Made by a program: the position numbers and the translations under genes. From positions 412,544-471,982 of the forward strand of contig NZVD01000057.1 of NCBI GenBank assembly GCA_002701385.1: a stretch of DNA of 59,439 nucleotides, read 5' to 3'. The DNA is from Rhodopirellula sp. (lineage in GTDB: Bacteria > Planctomycetota > Planctomycetia > Pirellulales > Pirellulaceae). How positions within the stretch are numbered: the first letter of the stretch is position 1; every line of letters starts with the position of its first letter. Shown here piece after piece: positions 17,062 to 26,035 of the stretch. The notes beneath the pieces were generated by a model that was not told the origin of the DNA, ran no database searches, and saw only the letters and a program-made list of their open reading frames with translations.

Positions 17062-18450
17062 TTACCGACTAGACCCGCTGAATTTCTCAACCACGTCATC
17101 CACGGCATCCGCGTGAATCAAAGCAACCACGTAATCTCCTGCTTTGAAATGGTCGTCTCCCCGTGGTACTCGAGCTTCTCCTTGACTGGAAACAGCGGCG
17201 ATCAAACATTTCCCCAGAGGCAGAGCCAGATTCACCAACACATGTTCCTCCGCCGCGGACCCTGGCTGAACCTCAATTTCATAAACTCCGATATCTGTGT
17301 CCGGCAGGGAGTTTGTGGAAATCACAGCCCCGGTCGTCAAAAACGTCTGGACCTGTTCAACCATCGCCGTTCTGGGGCTGATAGCCCGATCTATCCCCAG
17401 TCGGCTTATCACCTGAGCGTAATCAGGTCTAGAAACCACACAGACAATCGTTTTGTCATCACGCTCAACACCGTCGGTACTGTTAATGATGTCATCGACT
17501 TCCACACTCGTCATGATGTTGCTCTCATCGTCTCCCATGCAGGCGACAAAGAAGTCCGTCTTTTCAACATGCTCTTCCAAAAGCGTTTGACGGTAAGTGG
17601 CATCGGCGTGGAGGACAGTAACTTCTGGTAGTTGAGTCGCAAGCGTTTCACTACGTTCCAAATCACGTTCAATCAGAATCGCATCGTAGGGTCCTGATTC
17701 TAGAATCGTGGCCAGATAAACCGCGACGTTTCCACCTCCGGCAATGACCACCTCTTTCTTTTTCTTGTTCTTCAGTGCTTTGTCCAACATGGCATCCACA
17801 TCTTCATCATCGCCGATCAGCAATATCTGGTCGCCTGCCTGAAGTACGTCATCCGCCCTAGCTAGTCGAGTCGTCTTCTCCTGAGTTTGCTCATCCACTC
17901 GAGTGATGGAACCGACTCGAACAGAACCCGGCAATTTCAATTCCTTGAGCGAAACCCCTAGGATCTTCGCCTTCGGACTTAGCGTCACACTTTGAACTTT
18001 AATAGAACCACGAGCGACATGTTCCACGACGACCGAACCAGGGGTTCTAATTTCCTGAGCCAATTCAATCGCGGTCAGTTCTTCCAAACTAATCAAACGA
18101 TCGATGCGAAATTCCGTCTCGTAATCGAATGTACTTTTGTCAAACATGACTGGCGAATGGATCCGAGCAACCGCTCGGCGACACCCCATCCGTTTTGCCA
18201 TACTTGCTGCTAGCACATTTTTAGATTCATCTCCGGTTACCGCTAAACACAAGTCCATGGTCAGCGTCTGAGCCTGAAACAATAAAGTCGAGTCGATAGC
18301 TGAGCCAACAAAGGCTTGGACATCCAAGTGGTCATTTAACCGCTGAATCACTTCAGGGTTTGTGTCTATCACAGTGACATCATGATTTGGACAGAGAGTC
18401 TCGGCTATCCAGCTACCCACTGTGCCGCCGCCAAGAATAATGATTCTCAT
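17062..18450 (-). CDS. trkA: TrkA-type potassium channel regulatory subunit
   Basis: A peripheral cytoplasmic NAD-binding regulator of TrkH. It has the duplicated RCK architecture: MRIIILGGGTVGSWIA at the N-terminus, a TrkA-C part near residues 150-220, then a second TrkA-N (VVIAGGGNVAVYLAT, near 235) and a second TrkA-C at the end. The ATG at 18450 is preferred (462 residues). An upstream TTG at 18474 would add eight residues but lies on the GGAGG that probably serves as ribosome site for the ATG. The gene pairs with trkH 6 bp downstream. Confidence 0.92.
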   Translation of the reverse strand: MRIIILGGGTVGSWIAETLCPNHDVTVIDTNPEVIQRLNDHLDVQAFVGSAIDSTLLFQAQTLTMDLCLAVTGDESKNVLAASMAKRMGCRRAVARIHSPVMFDKSTFDYETEFRIDRLISLEELTAIELAQEIRTPGSVVVEHVARGSIKVQSVTLSPKAKILGVSLKELKLPGSVRVGSITRVDEQTQEKTTRLARADDVLQAGDQILLIGDDEDVDAMLDKALKNKKKKEVVIAGGGNVAVYLATILESGPYDAILIERDLERSETLATQLPEVTVLHADATYRQTLLEEHVEKTDFFVACMGDDESNIMTSVEVDDIINSTDGVERDDKTIVCVVSRPDYAQVISRLGIDRAISPRTAMVEQVQTFLTTGAVISTNSLPDTDIGVYEIEVQPGSAAEEHVLVNLALPLGKCLIAAVSSQGEARVPRGDDHFKAGDYVVALIHADAVDDVVEKFSGSSR

Positions 18451-18605
18451 ATGAGGTGTGCGATCAACCTCCAAGTTGGTTTTGATAAGACAGCTTCTAT
18501 CTTACTAAGCCATACAAGAATGTGCCAAGTAACAGAATTCTGAGAAACAGGGCCAAAAACTGCATCCTGTATGATTAAAGCGAGGATTCGGGTGGTAACG
18601 CCGGC

Positions 18606-18842
18606 TCAGTTAAAGAAACTAAACAATAAGACGGCCACAAAGACGCATCCTGTAAAACACAGTAGCCAGGCAGCTAATTTCACGGATTCCTTAGTAATGA
18701 TCGTCCAGTCTTCATGCCGTGTCGCCCCGTAAACAAGGCTGGAGCATAAAACCAACGGAATCAAGTATAGGATTTGTTCCCAACCCGATATCGCGTCAGG
18801 ACCTGCACCGAAAATAAGTAATGCGGAGAGCCAATTCATCAT
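18606..18842 (-). CDS. small two-to-three-TM membrane protein
   Basis: A 78-residue protein with hydrophobic segments near residues 3-18, 25-40 and 56-77. Its ATG overlaps the stop of the upstream DUF6677-like gene (ATGA), so the pair is probably translated together. No family is recognised. The tight coupling suggests a partner role for that membrane protein. Confidence 0.7.
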   Translation of the reverse strand: MMNWLSALLIFGAGPDAISGWEQILYLIPLVLCSSLVYGATRHEDWTIITKESVKLAAWLLCFTGCVFVAVLLFSFFN

Positions 18843-19366
18843 GCGTCTTGACCTTCTTTGTCGCCGGACTTTTCCTTCCTATAACCCTCGTACCAGTAAG
18901 CCGGTCCGCCATAAGCATCAAAAATCGCAAACATATTTAATACACCCGCGATCAGGGTATAAAGAGTTCCGATATCGTAGTACGCATGATAGTCTCGCAA
19001 CCACTCAGCACGCTCAGGATGGCTCGCCGGAGGCGCAAATCGACCACCAAATAACGGCTTTTCCTGTGACCGTCTTACTCGGTTTTGAACAACAGCAGGG
19101 ACTGCCGCAGAACCAATAAACGCCTGACCCACAAACTGCCAACGCAAATCTTCTCCCGTAAAGGAGCAGTAAACCACCTTTCCGCCACCCATCTGTAACC
19201 CGACGACAAATAGGAATGAAATACTGACAAAAATAGCAATGCCTTTGGACATTCTTCCCTGATACATGTGCCCCAACCCCGGCACGAGCCAAGCTAGCAA
19301 CGCAGCGAAACCTCGATTCTTTAAATCGACAGCTATTTCGTCTTCAGGATGTTTATCAGCGGTCAT
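18839..19366 (-). CDS. DUF6677-like membrane protein
   Basis: A 175-residue membrane protein. The N-terminal NRGFAALLAWLVPGLGHMYQ, with the PGLGHxYQGR signature, is shared with small planctomycete TM2-like/DUF6677 proteins. Hydrophobic segments lie near residues 20-40, 43-60, 83-98 and 133-150. The middle FGGRFAPPA..WLRDYHAYYDIGTLYTLIAG is also typical of that family as remembered. Function is unknown. It forms a two-gene unit with the 78-residue protein, overlapping by four bases. Confidence 0.7.
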   Translation of the reverse strand: MTADKHPEDEIAVDLKNRGFAALLAWLVPGLGHMYQGRMSKGIAIFVSISFLFVVGLQMGGGKVVYCSFTGEDLRWQFVGQAFIGSAAVPAVVQNRVRRSQEKPLFGGRFAPPASHPERAEWLRDYHAYYDIGTLYTLIAGVLNMFAIFDAYGGPAYWYEGYRKEKSGDKEGQDA

Positions 19367-19454
19367 TAAGACTGAGCCTCAATTCTGTAATCCAATTCTC
19401 TGGCCTCAGAAGGCTTTATTGTAAACGACGAGGTTAGCTTTCGGTATGGGAGAT

Positions 19455-20177
19455 TTATTTGCCAAGAAGGACTAGAGACGCAATTGCTAATGCAGCTGTC
19501 TCAATTCGGAGAATCCGAGAGCCTAAGTCTAAAGCTTGCCAGTCCTGTGCTTCAGCCAGTTGCACTTCGTTAATACTAAATCCACCTTCCGGACCAATCG
19601 CTACGCATGTCTGGCCGGTTGTAGACTGCAATGAGGAAGCCGACTGATGTTCTGACGCTCCGGGAGCGGAGAGAGGATGAGCGATCCAACGCTGGCCTTC
19701 CGCTCGTTCGATAAATTGGTTGAAAGATTGAGGAGCGGTGATCTCCATGAGCTTATTACGCCCGCACTGTTTACTAGCTTCAATTACCTGACGTCGGAGT
19801 CGATCGATCGCTTTTTCTACTGGTTGAGCCACACCGTAATCAGTGGTGAGTGGCACAATGCATTGCACGCCAAGCTCTACCAATCTGGCAATGACCCACT
19901 TTTGCCGATCACCTTTAGGCAAAGCAATCCCCAGAGTGAGCTCGATCGACGGTTCCCGGGATATCACTTCCGAACTGAGCAATCTCAACGTTGCGGCATT
20001 GCGGCGAATGTCTGTTATCTCTGCCTGCCATTCCATATCAGTGCCGTCAAACAGCTCAACAACTTCTCCAAGCTTGGCACGCATTACCTTTATTAAGTGC
20101 TGTGCTTCCTGACCACCCAGGTCAATCGTGGTCGCATCTGGAGCTGGCGAAGATTCCAGGAAAAATCGTTGTCCCAT
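19455..20177 (-). CDS. rsmE: 16S rRNA (uracil-1498-N3)-methyltransferase
   Basis: A 240-residue SPOUT methyltransferase that methylates U1498 of 16S rRNA. The C-terminal knot motifs are clear: AIGPEGGFSINE (near residue 195) and LGSRILRIETAALAI (near 219). The N-terminal PUA-like part has QEAQHLIKVMRAKLGE. Length matches the family. It is a housekeeping gene with no obvious operon partner; the outer-membrane-like gene lies upstream on the same strand. Confidence 0.93.
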   Translation of the reverse strand: MGQRFFLESSPAPDATTIDLGGQEAQHLIKVMRAKLGEVVELFDGTDMEWQAEITDIRRNAATLRLLSSEVISREPSIELTLGIALPKGDRQKWVIARLVELGVQCIVPLTTDYGVAQPVEKAIDRLRRQVIEASKQCGRNKLMEITAPQSFNQFIERAEGQRWIAHPLSAPGASEHQSASSLQSTTGQTCVAIGPEGGFSINEVQLAEAQDWQALDLGSRILRIETAALAIASLVLLGK

Positions 20178-20214
20178 CTTAGTCCTTACCTCTTTGAAGA
20201 ATCTCTATAGGGCG

Positions 20215-21075
20215 TCAATAGTCGAGACTTAAACCTGCAGTAAAATAGTCCGTTTCAAAAACTCCCAAGCGTAGATGCTCGTAGCCCACGGATAGTCGGA
20301 TCCGTTTTATATACCGTGAATAGCTAGTTTTAAATCGCGTTAAACCTGCGTCGCCAATACGCCCCAAATCAATGTCAAAATCCAGGACATTCGGATTATC
20401 TAAATAGAAGCTTCCACCATAGGTGAAGTTAAACCCCTTACCGGAAGCATCAGTAGCAGCCATCCAGTTGTAACCAACTCCCGCGCGAAGTTCAGCAAAT
20501 TCAGCTTGAGCAAATCTCCATGTCAGGTTGATGTCACCCAACCAAAGTTGGTCGTGCTCACCACCGCCAAGTTGCTCGCGCAAGTAATCGAAAGAGGAAT
20601 CAATTCCGAGTCGATCTTTCCGTTCGTATTGCAACCGAGTAGTAATCTTCTGTTGACGGTCGAAGTTGTCGCCGTATTCCGTTCCAAACCGTAGTCGGGA
20701 TGTCTTTAGGTTGGGATGCCAAAGTGGTTCGATAAGAAGATTACCGGAATACTGATTCGCGAAAGGATATTCGGTGAAATAAGCTTCTTGCCCAGTGTCT
20801 TCAAGAAAGTAGCGGGGGCCGGAGAAGGGAAGTAAAAAGATGCCGCCCAAAGGATTCCACTCTCCTATTGAATTTGGCGAATGATCATCGTCATCATCGT
20901 CGTCAAACCGCCATTCATGTTCGTCATCCGTCTGGCTTCGTTCCGGCGAGCGTGGGAGGCGGTGACCAGGAATCCCTCCCTGGACAGACTGACGCACACT
21001 GCTAAGTGAGTTCTGCGCGCAGACCGGTGCCCACAAACCAAGAATCAACAAAAGTGACACCCACTCTTTGTGCAT
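20215..21075 (-). CDS. exported beta-barrel-like outer-membrane protein
   Basis: About 286 residues, with a signal peptide (cut near VCAQ) and then a low-complexity acidic run of seven Asp before HSPN near residue 64. The rest alternates aromatic and charged residues (LRFGTEYGDN, LTWRFAQAEFAELRAGVGYNW, IRLSVGYEHLRLG) and ends in an aromatic, as outer-membrane barrels do. It may belong to a DUF6268-like family. The ATG at 21075 is chosen over an adjacent TTG at 21078. Function is unknown; surface location is inferred. Confidence 0.65.
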   Translation of the reverse strand: MHKEWVSLLLILGLWAPVCAQNSLSSVRQSVQGGIPGHRLPRSPERSQTDDEHEWRFDDDDDDDHSPNSIGEWNPLGGIFLLPFSGPRYFLEDTGQEAYFTEYPFANQYSGNLLIEPLWHPNLKTSRLRFGTEYGDNFDRQQKITTRLQYERKDRLGIDSSFDYLREQLGGGEHDQLWLGDINLTWRFAQAEFAELRAGVGYNWMAATDASGKGFNFTYGGSFYLDNPNVLDFDIDLGRIGDAGLTRFKTSYSRYIKRIRLSVGYEHLRLGVFETDYFTAGLSLDY

Positions 21076-21189
21076 CAATCGCCTCGCTCCTCTCCAACTC
21101 GGAATACTAATTCCTATGCCCCAATCAAATCAACCCATCAATAGGTGACACCAAATAGCAGAGTTTGGTGCTAAGCGAAAAACAGCCTG

Positions 21190-21996
21190 TTAACCAGCTT
21201 GCCAGGATAGAGGGTCACGTTCGGAACGACTTGCCCAGACAGTTAAATCAGAGAACTCGGAACCCAGCTGCTGAGCCAACGACTCCAAGGCAAACCGTTC
21301 GCTGGGATAATGCCCTGGAAGCACCATGCCAATACCTAATGACTCCGCTTCCAGACAGGTGTGGAATCGCGCTTCACCGGTCAACAATACGTGACAACCT
21401 GCTCGAGATGCCGGGCGGATGAACTCGCCGGCACTACCACATCCAATTCCAATCCGAGAAATCTGCATCTGCGGGTCACCAACCACGTGCAAACCATCGA
21501 TTTGGAGAAATGCAGAGACAGAAGAAGCAAACTCCTTCAATGTGGTCGATTCACAGACTCCAACACGTCCGGTTCCGAGTCCCTGGAGCCTTTTATCATC
21601 TGAGTCCTGATTGGGCATTAGTGGTCTGATCTCTGTCAGACCCAGCCCAACTGCTAGTTGCTGATTGATCCCATTGCGTGCCGAGTCAAATGCGGTATGT
21701 GGGCTATAAACAGAAATTCCATTGGATGCCAAATTCCACAACAAGGCGCCGGTCGAACTGTCAGTACTTAATTTCTTGACTCCCTTAAAAGGGATGGGAT
21801 GGTGAGTAACCACCATGTCGACTTGCTGCTCAATAGCTTCCTGAACAACATTCCCTGTAACCGTTAGACACGTCATGACTTTATGGACCGCGGTCTGACG
21901 ATCACCTAATAACAGTCCGACGTTATCCCAGTCTTCCGCAAGCGTTATCGGAGCAAAGGACTCTAAATAGCCGCAAACATCTGCAACCGTTGCCAT
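21190..21996 (-). CDS. Nif3-like dinuclear metal-centre protein (YbgI/DUF34)
   Basis: A 268-residue NIF3/DUF34 protein. The metal-binding signature VVTHHPIPF is near residue 62 and AEDWDNVGLLLGD near residue 20, and the C-terminal half ends with GHYPSERFALE. Homologues bind two metal ions and form toroidal hexamers; roles in GTP cyclohydrolase-like chemistry or metal homeostasis have been proposed but are unsettled. The family is nearly universal. The ATG at 21996 is the only sensible start. Confidence 0.9.
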   Translation of the reverse strand: MATVADVCGYLESFAPITLAEDWDNVGLLLGDRQTAVHKVMTCLTVTGNVVQEAIEQQVDMVVTHHPIPFKGVKKLSTDSSTGALLWNLASNGISVYSPHTAFDSARNGINQQLAVGLGLTEIRPLMPNQDSDDKRLQGLGTGRVGVCESTTLKEFASSVSAFLQIDGLHVVGDPQMQISRIGIGCGSAGEFIRPASRAGCHVLLTGEARFHTCLEAESLGIGMVLPGHYPSERFALESLAQQLGSEFSDLTVWASRSERDPLSWQAG

Positions 21997-22018
21997 AAAT
22001 CGCTCTCTTCAAAAAGCT

Positions 22019-22537
22019 TTACTTGTCTTCAGGATCTGCTTCTTCGGGAGCAGGCTCAATCGTACCAAAGAGGTGTCCACCTACTTCGCCGTGGCTCCAA
22101 GTACCAGCATATTTGTTCTTATAGATTACCACTCGCGAACTAAATGTTCCGAGTCCCGGGATCGCAGCATTTGTTAATGTAATCACGGGAGTCGAGGCAG
22201 CCCATTCCACTTGTAACGGCATCGGGACGGTAATATCTTTTCCACCGTATTGAACGCGTGCTGTAAAAAGCCAGTATTCACCTTCATCTAGCTTTTTGAC
22301 CGACTTAATTGTGTAGGTCTCTTTGGGTAAATCACCTTTCTGTTCGCGTCCTAAGACGGTGAAGTTACCTTTGAATTGCACATTAGTGAGCTTCTTCTCA
22401 AACAGGTCGTACAACTTCTGCTTTTCTGCAGACACTTTTTTTTCTGCAGGTTTATCTTGGGCCATTGCTCCGGACACAAATAGCACACTAAAGCCGGTCA
22501 GTAAAATGGACGTTAAAAGATTACCAATTCGTTTCAT
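22019..22537 (-). CDS. exported hypothetical protein
   Basis: A 172-residue protein if translation starts at the ATG at 22537. That start gives a good signal peptide (MKRIGNLLTSILLTGFSVLF, cut near GAMAQ). The longer frame to 22609 adds a 24-residue charged leader that would bury it. The mature part is beta-rich (GEYWLFTARVQYGGKDITVP, TFSSRVVIYKNKYAGTW) and ends acidic (EPAPEEADPEDK). It resembles small planctomycete exported proteins of unknown role. It sits 22 bp upstream of the Nif3-like gene, on the same strand. Confidence 0.7.
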   Translation of the reverse strand: MKRIGNLLTSILLTGFSVLFVSGAMAQDKPAEKKVSAEKQKLYDLFEKKLTNVQFKGNFTVLGREQKGDLPKETYTIKSVKKLDEGEYWLFTARVQYGGKDITVPMPLQVEWAASTPVITLTNAAIPGLGTFSSRVVIYKNKYAGTWSHGEVGGHLFGTIEPAPEEADPEDK

Positions 22538-22666
22538 GGCAATTGCCTTGTTCTCAATGAAATTTGGATCCGTTGAATTAATATTTGGACAGATGATGAC
22601 TCGGCCCAACTTTGACTACATCCGTCATTGTGTCCGTTAACGAAGTCACCCGCAAGCAACTTCAGA

Positions 22667-23455
22667 TTAGATTCTCTTTAAGTGCTCAATCGTCTCTGCG
22701 ATTTCTCGAATAGGGTTCTTCGCAAACTCGCGGTCTACTGTAAAGAATCCGTTGTATTGCTGTTGTTCAAGTAGGCCAAAAATCTCATCGAAATCGACCA
22801 CGCCTGATCCAAAGGCGACTTCTTCACCACGACCGGTGGCAATATCCTTCAAACCATCTTTCACATGCATATGAGCGATAAAGGGAGCCAGGGCATTAGC
22901 TGCTTCGGATGACGAATGACCATTCATGATTAAACTGGCTGGGTCAAAGTCTACCGCCCCGCAACCCGGAGGCAACTGGTGTAGTAGTTCGGCAAGGATC
23001 GCTCCACTTTCAGTACCAGTTCGAGCCGCCAATGATACTCCGACTCGCTGGCCATGTTCTCCGATTTCCGTGAGCACATCACGCAGCATATCAAAGTCGT
23101 CATGTGACGTATCTTCCGGAACACGACCAATTCGATTTACGACGACCTTAGAGCCAAGGCGATAGGCAATTTCCATCACTTGTTTCGTAGCATGCACTCG
23201 ACGATCCAAATCTGCATGAACGTTGTAGCCCCGTCGAGTCTGAAACGTGATTGCACTAACCGCTAATCCCTGATCTTCCAGCAGTTTACATACGTGACGA
23301 ATTGCCGTGTCACTCAAATCCCGCATGCTTAATTCGCTACGCGCATCTATTTCCACTGCCTCAGCACCCATGGATGCAGCAGTGATTAGTGCTTTCTTAA
23401 ATGACTGAGAAAAGCAGGCTAATCGAACAGCAGGTCGAATTCTAAGCAACGACAT
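22667..23455 (-). CDS. sugar phosphate isomerase/epimerase (AP endonuclease 2-type TIM barrel)
   Basis: A 262-residue xylose-isomerase-like TIM barrel, cytoplasmic because there is no signal peptide. Metal-site segments are recognisable: AVEIDARSEL, CGAVDFDPASLIM, AHMHVKDG and VDFDEIFGLLEQQQYNGFFT. Such enzymes interconvert keto sugars or inositol derivatives, and the substrate cannot be read from sequence. It is divergent from the GT2 gene at 23623. It is one of three TIM-barrel isomerase-like genes in the window; the other two are exported. Confidence 0.8.
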   Translation of the reverse strand: MSLLRIRPAVRLACFSQSFKKALITAASMGAEAVEIDARSELSMRDLSDTAIRHVCKLLEDQGLAVSAITFQTRRGYNVHADLDRRVHATKQVMEIAYRLGSKVVVNRIGRVPEDTSHDDFDMLRDVLTEIGEHGQRVGVSLAARTGTESGAILAELLHQLPPGCGAVDFDPASLIMNGHSSSEAANALAPFIAHMHVKDGLKDIATGRGEEVAFGSGVVDFDEIFGLLEQQQYNGFFTVDREFAKNPIREIAETIEHLKRI

Positions 23456-23543
23456 ATTCCTCTATACATGATGAGTCGACGGGCGACATTCACCCTATCA
23501 TCATCACAGATTAAATCCAGCACAACCAGAGTTACCAATTATG

Positions 23544-23579
23544 CTCATTGAGCTATCAATAGGCTGTAAATACAATGAG
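23544..23579. promoter_or_regulatory. inverted repeat in divergent spacer
   Basis: A perfect 7-bp dyad, CTCATTG (23544-23550) and CAATGAG (23573-23579), with 22 bases between. It sits in the spacer between the divergent TIM-barrel and GT2 genes, 44 bases before the GT2 start. It may be an operator or a leader hairpin. No function is demonstrated. Confidence 0.25.
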
Positions 23580-23622
23580 TGATTGAACTTATTCCCCTCT
23601 GTCCAGTGATCGTTTAGCATCT

Positions 23623-24333
23623 ATGCCCCAGAATTTTCTAACCGCGCTGCCCGTTTTCAACGAGGTCAAGTACGTCAATGAAGTCCTGGATCTCGTGAAA
23701 CAGTACAGCGACAACGTACTCGTTGTAGATGATGGGTCTACTGACGGAACGTCCGAAAAGCTAGCTCAGCGAACCGACGTGATCGTGATCGAACATGAAC
23801 AGAATGCGGGTTATGGAGCGGCACTTAAAACCGCTTTCCAATATGCGATCGATCATGATTACCATTCTGTAGTCACAATTGACTGTGACGGACAACATGA
23901 ACCCCAGCGGATCCCCGAATTCGTAGAGGCATGTAGTAATGGAGTAGATATTGTTTCTGGCAGTCGCTACCTAAAGCAATTTGACGAAGACACAGCACCT
24001 CCTGAACAACGCCGGCAAATCAATCAAACAGTATCTGCCGAAATCAGCCGACGCTTAGGTATCCAACTCACCGATGCCTTCTGTGGATTCAAAGCCTATA
24101 GCACCAGTGGATTAAAGAAACTCGATTTGACCGAAAATGGATACGCCATGCCGCTCGAGTTGTGGGTACAAGCTGCACAACACGAATTGAAGATCATCGA
24201 GTGGCCTGTGCCGCTGATCTACCTTGATGAGGACCGTTCGTTTGGCGGAGTCCTCGACGATGCAACCACTCGATTAGAGTACTACCATCTGGTACTTGAT
24301 CGAAGCATTGCAAAAACAGAACAGTTTGCATAA
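23623..24333 (+). CDS. family 2 glycosyltransferase (polyprenyl-phosphate sugar synthase type)
   Basis: A 236-residue GT-A enzyme. ALPVFNE at residues 8-14, VVDDGSTDGT near residue 36 and DCDGQHEP near residue 87 (the DxD nucleotide-sugar/metal site) are standard, followed by SGSRY and CGFKAY. The length and the lack of C-terminal membrane segments resemble DPM1-like dolichyl/undecaprenyl-phosphate mannose synthases. A membrane protein that could be a GT-C acceptor enzyme is encoded four genes into the same strand run. The donor sugar is not determinable. Confidence 0.87.
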   Translation: MPQNFLTALPVFNEVKYVNEVLDLVKQYSDNVLVVDDGSTDGTSEKLAQRTDVIVIEHEQNAGYGAALKTAFQYAIDHDYHSVVTIDCDGQHEPQRIPEFVEACSNGVDIVSGSRYLKQFDEDTAPPEQRRQINQTVSAEISRRLGIQLTDAFCGFKAYSTSGLKKLDLTENGYAMPLELWVQAAQHELKIIEWPVPLIYLDEDRSFGGVLDDATTRLEYYHLVLDRSIAKTEQFA

Positions 24334-24359
24334 TCCCAAACCATCCCACGGTTATTGAA

Positions 24360-25973
24360 ATGAGTGATTCTCGAATCCAATACCGCAAGCTACGCGCTCC
24401 GCAACAGCATGGGGGAGTTCTGGTCGAGCCACCACTCTCTGAATCCACGCAACTGGTGAGGACCAATCAGGAGCTCATCGCGAAATCTGCTGACTTAATC
24501 ATCGCCGGCAGGCCACTGCACGAACTAAGACGCTCAGCCCGTACAGAACTGATCCAACTCGCATCGGATTTTTCAGGGGATCGACTCTCCGAGCCAACTC
24601 AAGTCGATGCTGATCTGATTTTCCTGTCTGGGCATCAGCCTAAATTATTCCATCCGGGCGTGTGGTTTAAGAACGTCCTGCTACATCAATTAGCTCAGCG
24701 GCATCAAGCCGTCGCCATCAACTTAATCATTGATAATGATTTATGCGGCCTGCCTTCGATCGCCGTCCCAACCGGCTCGTTGGATTCCCCACAGATCACG
24801 CAATTCGAATTCGATACAGAACAATCCAATCTCCCTTTCGAAGAAGCGGACGTCCAATCCCCTGAGCGGTTCGACTCTTTCTCTGAACGAGTCCTTGAAT
24901 CTGCCTTAACAGCCAATCGTGACCCACTGCTCACCCAATACTGGAACTATGTCCGCCAATCACCACAACCCAATGTAGGTCTCAAGCTTGCCTACGCCCG
25001 CCACTCACTCGAATGTCAACACGGCATGCAGAATCTCGAGCTGCCGCTCAGTACGATTTGCCAAACCAGCGAGTTCCTTCTGTTCTGCTTACACTTAATG
25101 AAAAACGCCGGTCTGTTAAGAGAGACATATAACCAATCGCTCGCCTCATACAGACAAGTTCACAAGATTCGCAGTCAATCTCATCCCGTCCCGGCCTTAA
25201 CTCAAATGGAATCTGCCATTGAATTACCACTTTGGTTTTGGACCAGCGATGCTCCTATTCGACAATCACTATTTTGTAAACCTCTGGATGATGAAATTGA
25301 ATTGCTCGATGGATCGGGGGCTAGCTTAGGCAAAATCAATCTTACTGCTGGTAATGACGAGGCAGTTAACCAACTCAAAGTGCTTTGCCAACGTGGCTTG
25401 AAAATTCGACCCCGAGCGTTAACAACCACCATGTACTGTCGCCTTATGCTGGGTGATCTGTTTCTTCATGGCATTGGCGGAGGCAAATACGATCAGCTTA
25501 CCGACGATATCGCTGAACAATTCTTAGGGGTGAGCCTCCCACGTATACAAATTGCAACTTCGACCATAAAGCTATTCGAACAGCAATTTGTTGATCCGCA
25601 ACAGGAATTAGATGTCGTCAAGCAGGACCTCAGGGCTCTGAAATTCTCACCGGATAAAGTCGCTCTTAAAGCAATTGAGAATGGCCACAAGGCCGGAACT
25701 CAGTTGGCACAACTGATGGAAGATAAGCGTCAGCACGTACAGCAAACGATTCCGCCTGAGCAACGACCGGCCTGGCATCAGACGCTTCAAGAGATCCATC
25801 AAAAGATCAAATTGATGCTTGCCGACGAGGAGGAGAGACTACTTAACGCCAAAATTCAACTCGAAAAACAACAGCTCAACTTTCAATTATTGGACTCTCG
25901 GGAATTCTCACTGGTTTTATTTAATGGGAAAACTTTGTTGGATTTACTGGTATCTGCCACAAATACGCCTTAA
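24360..25973 (+). CDS. BshC-like protein (putative cysteine-adding enzyme fold)
   Basis: A 537-residue cytoplasmic protein, the length of bacillithiol enzyme BshC. Features that line up with remembered BshC are FLSGHQPKLFHPGVWFKN (near residue 89, against the GGQQAGLLTGPLYT loop), LIIDNDLCG (against the GEDHDLDE segment), LFLHGIGGGKYDQLTD (near 372, against IAGPGEINYW), and a C-terminal coiled coil from about 435. The similarity is remote, so catalysis of cysteine addition to a glucosaminyl-malate-like acceptor is only a hypothesis. It lies 26 bp after a GT2 gene and before an Eis-like acetyltransferase. Confidence 0.5.
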   Translation: MSDSRIQYRKLRAPQQHGGVLVEPPLSESTQLVRTNQELIAKSADLIIAGRPLHELRRSARTELIQLASDFSGDRLSEPTQVDADLIFLSGHQPKLFHPGVWFKNVLLHQLAQRHQAVAINLIIDNDLCGLPSIAVPTGSLDSPQITQFEFDTEQSNLPFEEADVQSPERFDSFSERVLESALTANRDPLLTQYWNYVRQSPQPNVGLKLAYARHSLECQHGMQNLELPLSTICQTSEFLLFCLHLMKNAGLLRETYNQSLASYRQVHKIRSQSHPVPALTQMESAIELPLWFWTSDAPIRQSLFCKPLDDEIELLDGSGASLGKINLTAGNDEAVNQLKVLCQRGLKIRPRALTTTMYCRLMLGDLFLHGIGGGKYDQLTDDIAEQFLGVSLPRIQIATSTIKLFEQQFVDPQQELDVVKQDLRALKFSPDKVALKAIENGHKAGTQLAQLMEDKRQHVQQTIPPEQRPAWHQTLQEIHQKIKLMLADEEERLLNAKIQLEKQQLNFQLLDSREFSLVLFNGKTLLDLLVSATNTP

Positions 25974-26035
25974 ATTACAGTTGCAAAAGGATTTGCGGAT
26001 GGAGCCAACTGTAACTCGTGGAGGGATTCCGTGGT

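Noticed and set aside
17113-17631. 172-codon plus-strand ORF inside trkA
   Set aside because: Shadow of a strongly supported TrkA gene.
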